Source of the DNA: JAHWKI01 sp035513575
GTDB taxonomy: Bacteria > Gemmatimonadota > Gemmatimonadetes > Longimicrobiales > RSA9
Assembly: GCA_035513575.1 (NCBI GenBank)
Contig: DATKBW010000216.1
Location: 1 to 13,354 of the forward strand
DNA: 13,354 bases
Direction: 5' to 3'
A program made the translations under genes and the position numbers. Each line of letters starts with the position of its first letter. Within the stretch, counting starts at the first letter, position 1. The notes below the pieces were generated by a model that saw only the letters and a program-made list of their open reading frames with translations, searched no databases and was not told where the DNA came from. Positions 12,808-13,354 of the stretch are shown here, piece after piece.

Positions 12808-13354
12808 TCAAAGCTCCACCCGTTTCAGCAACTGCGCGTTGACCGCCACCACCACCGTGCTCGCCGACATGAGGACAGCACCCAGGGCCGGCGTGAGAAG
12901 AATGCCCCACGCGGCAAGAACACCCGCTGCGAGGGGAATCGCGAAGATGTTGTAGCCCGCCGCCCACCAGAGATTCTGCACCATCTTTCGATAGGTGGCC
13001 CGACTCAGCGTGACGATGCGGGGGATGTCACGGGGATCGGACCTCACGAGCACAATGTGTCCGGCCTCGACGGCAACGTCGGTCCCTGCGCCGATCGCGA
13101 TCCCGATGTCGGCTGTGGCCAGGGCCGGTGCGTCGTTCACTCCGTCGCCGACCATGGCCACCTTCTTTCCCTGTGCCTGGAGCTCGCCGACCTTGGTGGC
13201 CTTGTCCTCAGGCAGCACCTGCGCGAAGACGGTGTCGATCCCGAGCTCCTTGGCCACGGCATCGGCCACGGCCTGCGCGTCGCCGGTGAGCATGGCGACC
13301 TCGATGCCCCGCTCGTGCAGCGCCGCGATGGCCTCCCGACTCTCCTCGCGGATG
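12808..13354 (-). CDS. Heavy-metal P1B-type ATPase, C-terminal half (CopB-like), partial at window edge
   Basis: The last 181 residues of a metal-pumping ATPase are visible, running in from the right edge. They include the MLTGD and GDGVNDAPAL hinge motifs of the P domain, and ATADIGIAIGAGTDVAVEAG. The final two membrane helices are NLWWAAGYNIFAIPLAAGVL and ALGAVLMSASTVVVAVNAQL. The TM7 GYN and TM8 MSxST residues are the pattern reported for the CopB (P1B-3) group; copper P1B-1 pumps usually have MxxSS. The CPH or CPC motif that would settle metal choice is outside the window. It would export copper or silver from the cytoplasm at the expense of ATP. The TGA is at 12808-12810 and the patatin gene follows. 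Confidence 0.92.
   Translation of the reverse strand, partial: IREESREAIAALHERGIEVAMLTGDAQAVADAVAKELGIDTVFAQVLPEDKATKVGELQAQGKKVAMVGDGVNDAPALATADIGIAIGAGTDVAVEAGHIVLVRSDPRDIPRIVTLSRATYRKMVQNLWWAAGYNIFAIPLAAGVLAAWGILLTPALGAVLMSASTVVVAVNAQLLKRVEL

Noticed and set aside
1..13354. CRISPR arrays, insertion sequences, transposases or integrases
   Set aside because: No spaced repeat array, no transposase or integrase motif and no terminal inverted repeats with target duplications were seen on either strand.

Overview
The window is GC-rich, clearly bacterial DNA that mixes intact genes with broken ones. The overall style (high GC, a Tat-exported multicopper oxidase lipoprotein, SHOCT, DUF302 and LTXXQ proteins, an archaeal-type GAPDH and an OtsB1-like fusion) would fit a Gemmatimonadota-type or similar soil or sediment genome, but no phylogenetic marker proves this. 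Most intact genes point to copper or heavy-metal handling: a multicopper oxidase, a Met-rich LTXXQ/CpxP-like protein, the C-terminal half of a CopB-like P1B ATPase, a TolC-family efflux protein, a YHS-domain protein, DUF302, and two SHOCT membrane proteins with a CPWCGDHM motif.

Layout. Positions 1-510 hold the tail of an unrecognised gene, the 5' half of a tRNA-Ala(TGC), and a 43-residue scrap of a CusA-type RND pump. Positions 400-2528 (minus strand) hold a frameshifted TolC-family gene, a 46-residue membrane peptide, and a frameshifted YHS/zinc-ribbon gene. Positions 2639-7443 (plus) form a tightly packed run: methyltransferase, SHOCT protein 1, a headless cupredoxin remnant, type II GAPDH, a HAD/trehalose-phosphatase fusion with a GH65 tail, and a PfkB-family sugar kinase. 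Four of its junctions are 4-base ATGA or GTGA overlaps. Positions 7617-7877 hold shattered remains of penicillin-binding protein 2. Positions 7905-10893 (plus) hold DUF302, SHOCT protein 2, the LTXXQ protein, a strong hairpin, and the multicopper oxidase. Positions 11038-13354 (minus) hold two small membrane proteins, a patatin-like phospholipase and the P-type ATPase, which runs off the right edge.

How it may work together. The ATPase and TolC protein would move metal across the inner and outer membranes. The oxidase and the Met-rich LTXXQ protein would detoxify or buffer copper outside the cytoplasm. DUF302, YHS and SHOCT proteins are frequent but poorly understood companions. The central-carbon genes embedded among them are the surprise. 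GAPDH is a known target of copper poisoning, so a replacement GAPDH carried with copper genes is an attractive inference, not a demonstrated fact.

Many pieces are visibly truncated or shifted: the tRNA, CusA, TolC, YHS, cupredoxin, PBP2 and the GH65 portion of the fusion. Either this is an eroding, rearranged accessory region, or some joints are assembly artefacts. Read mapping across the joints would decide.
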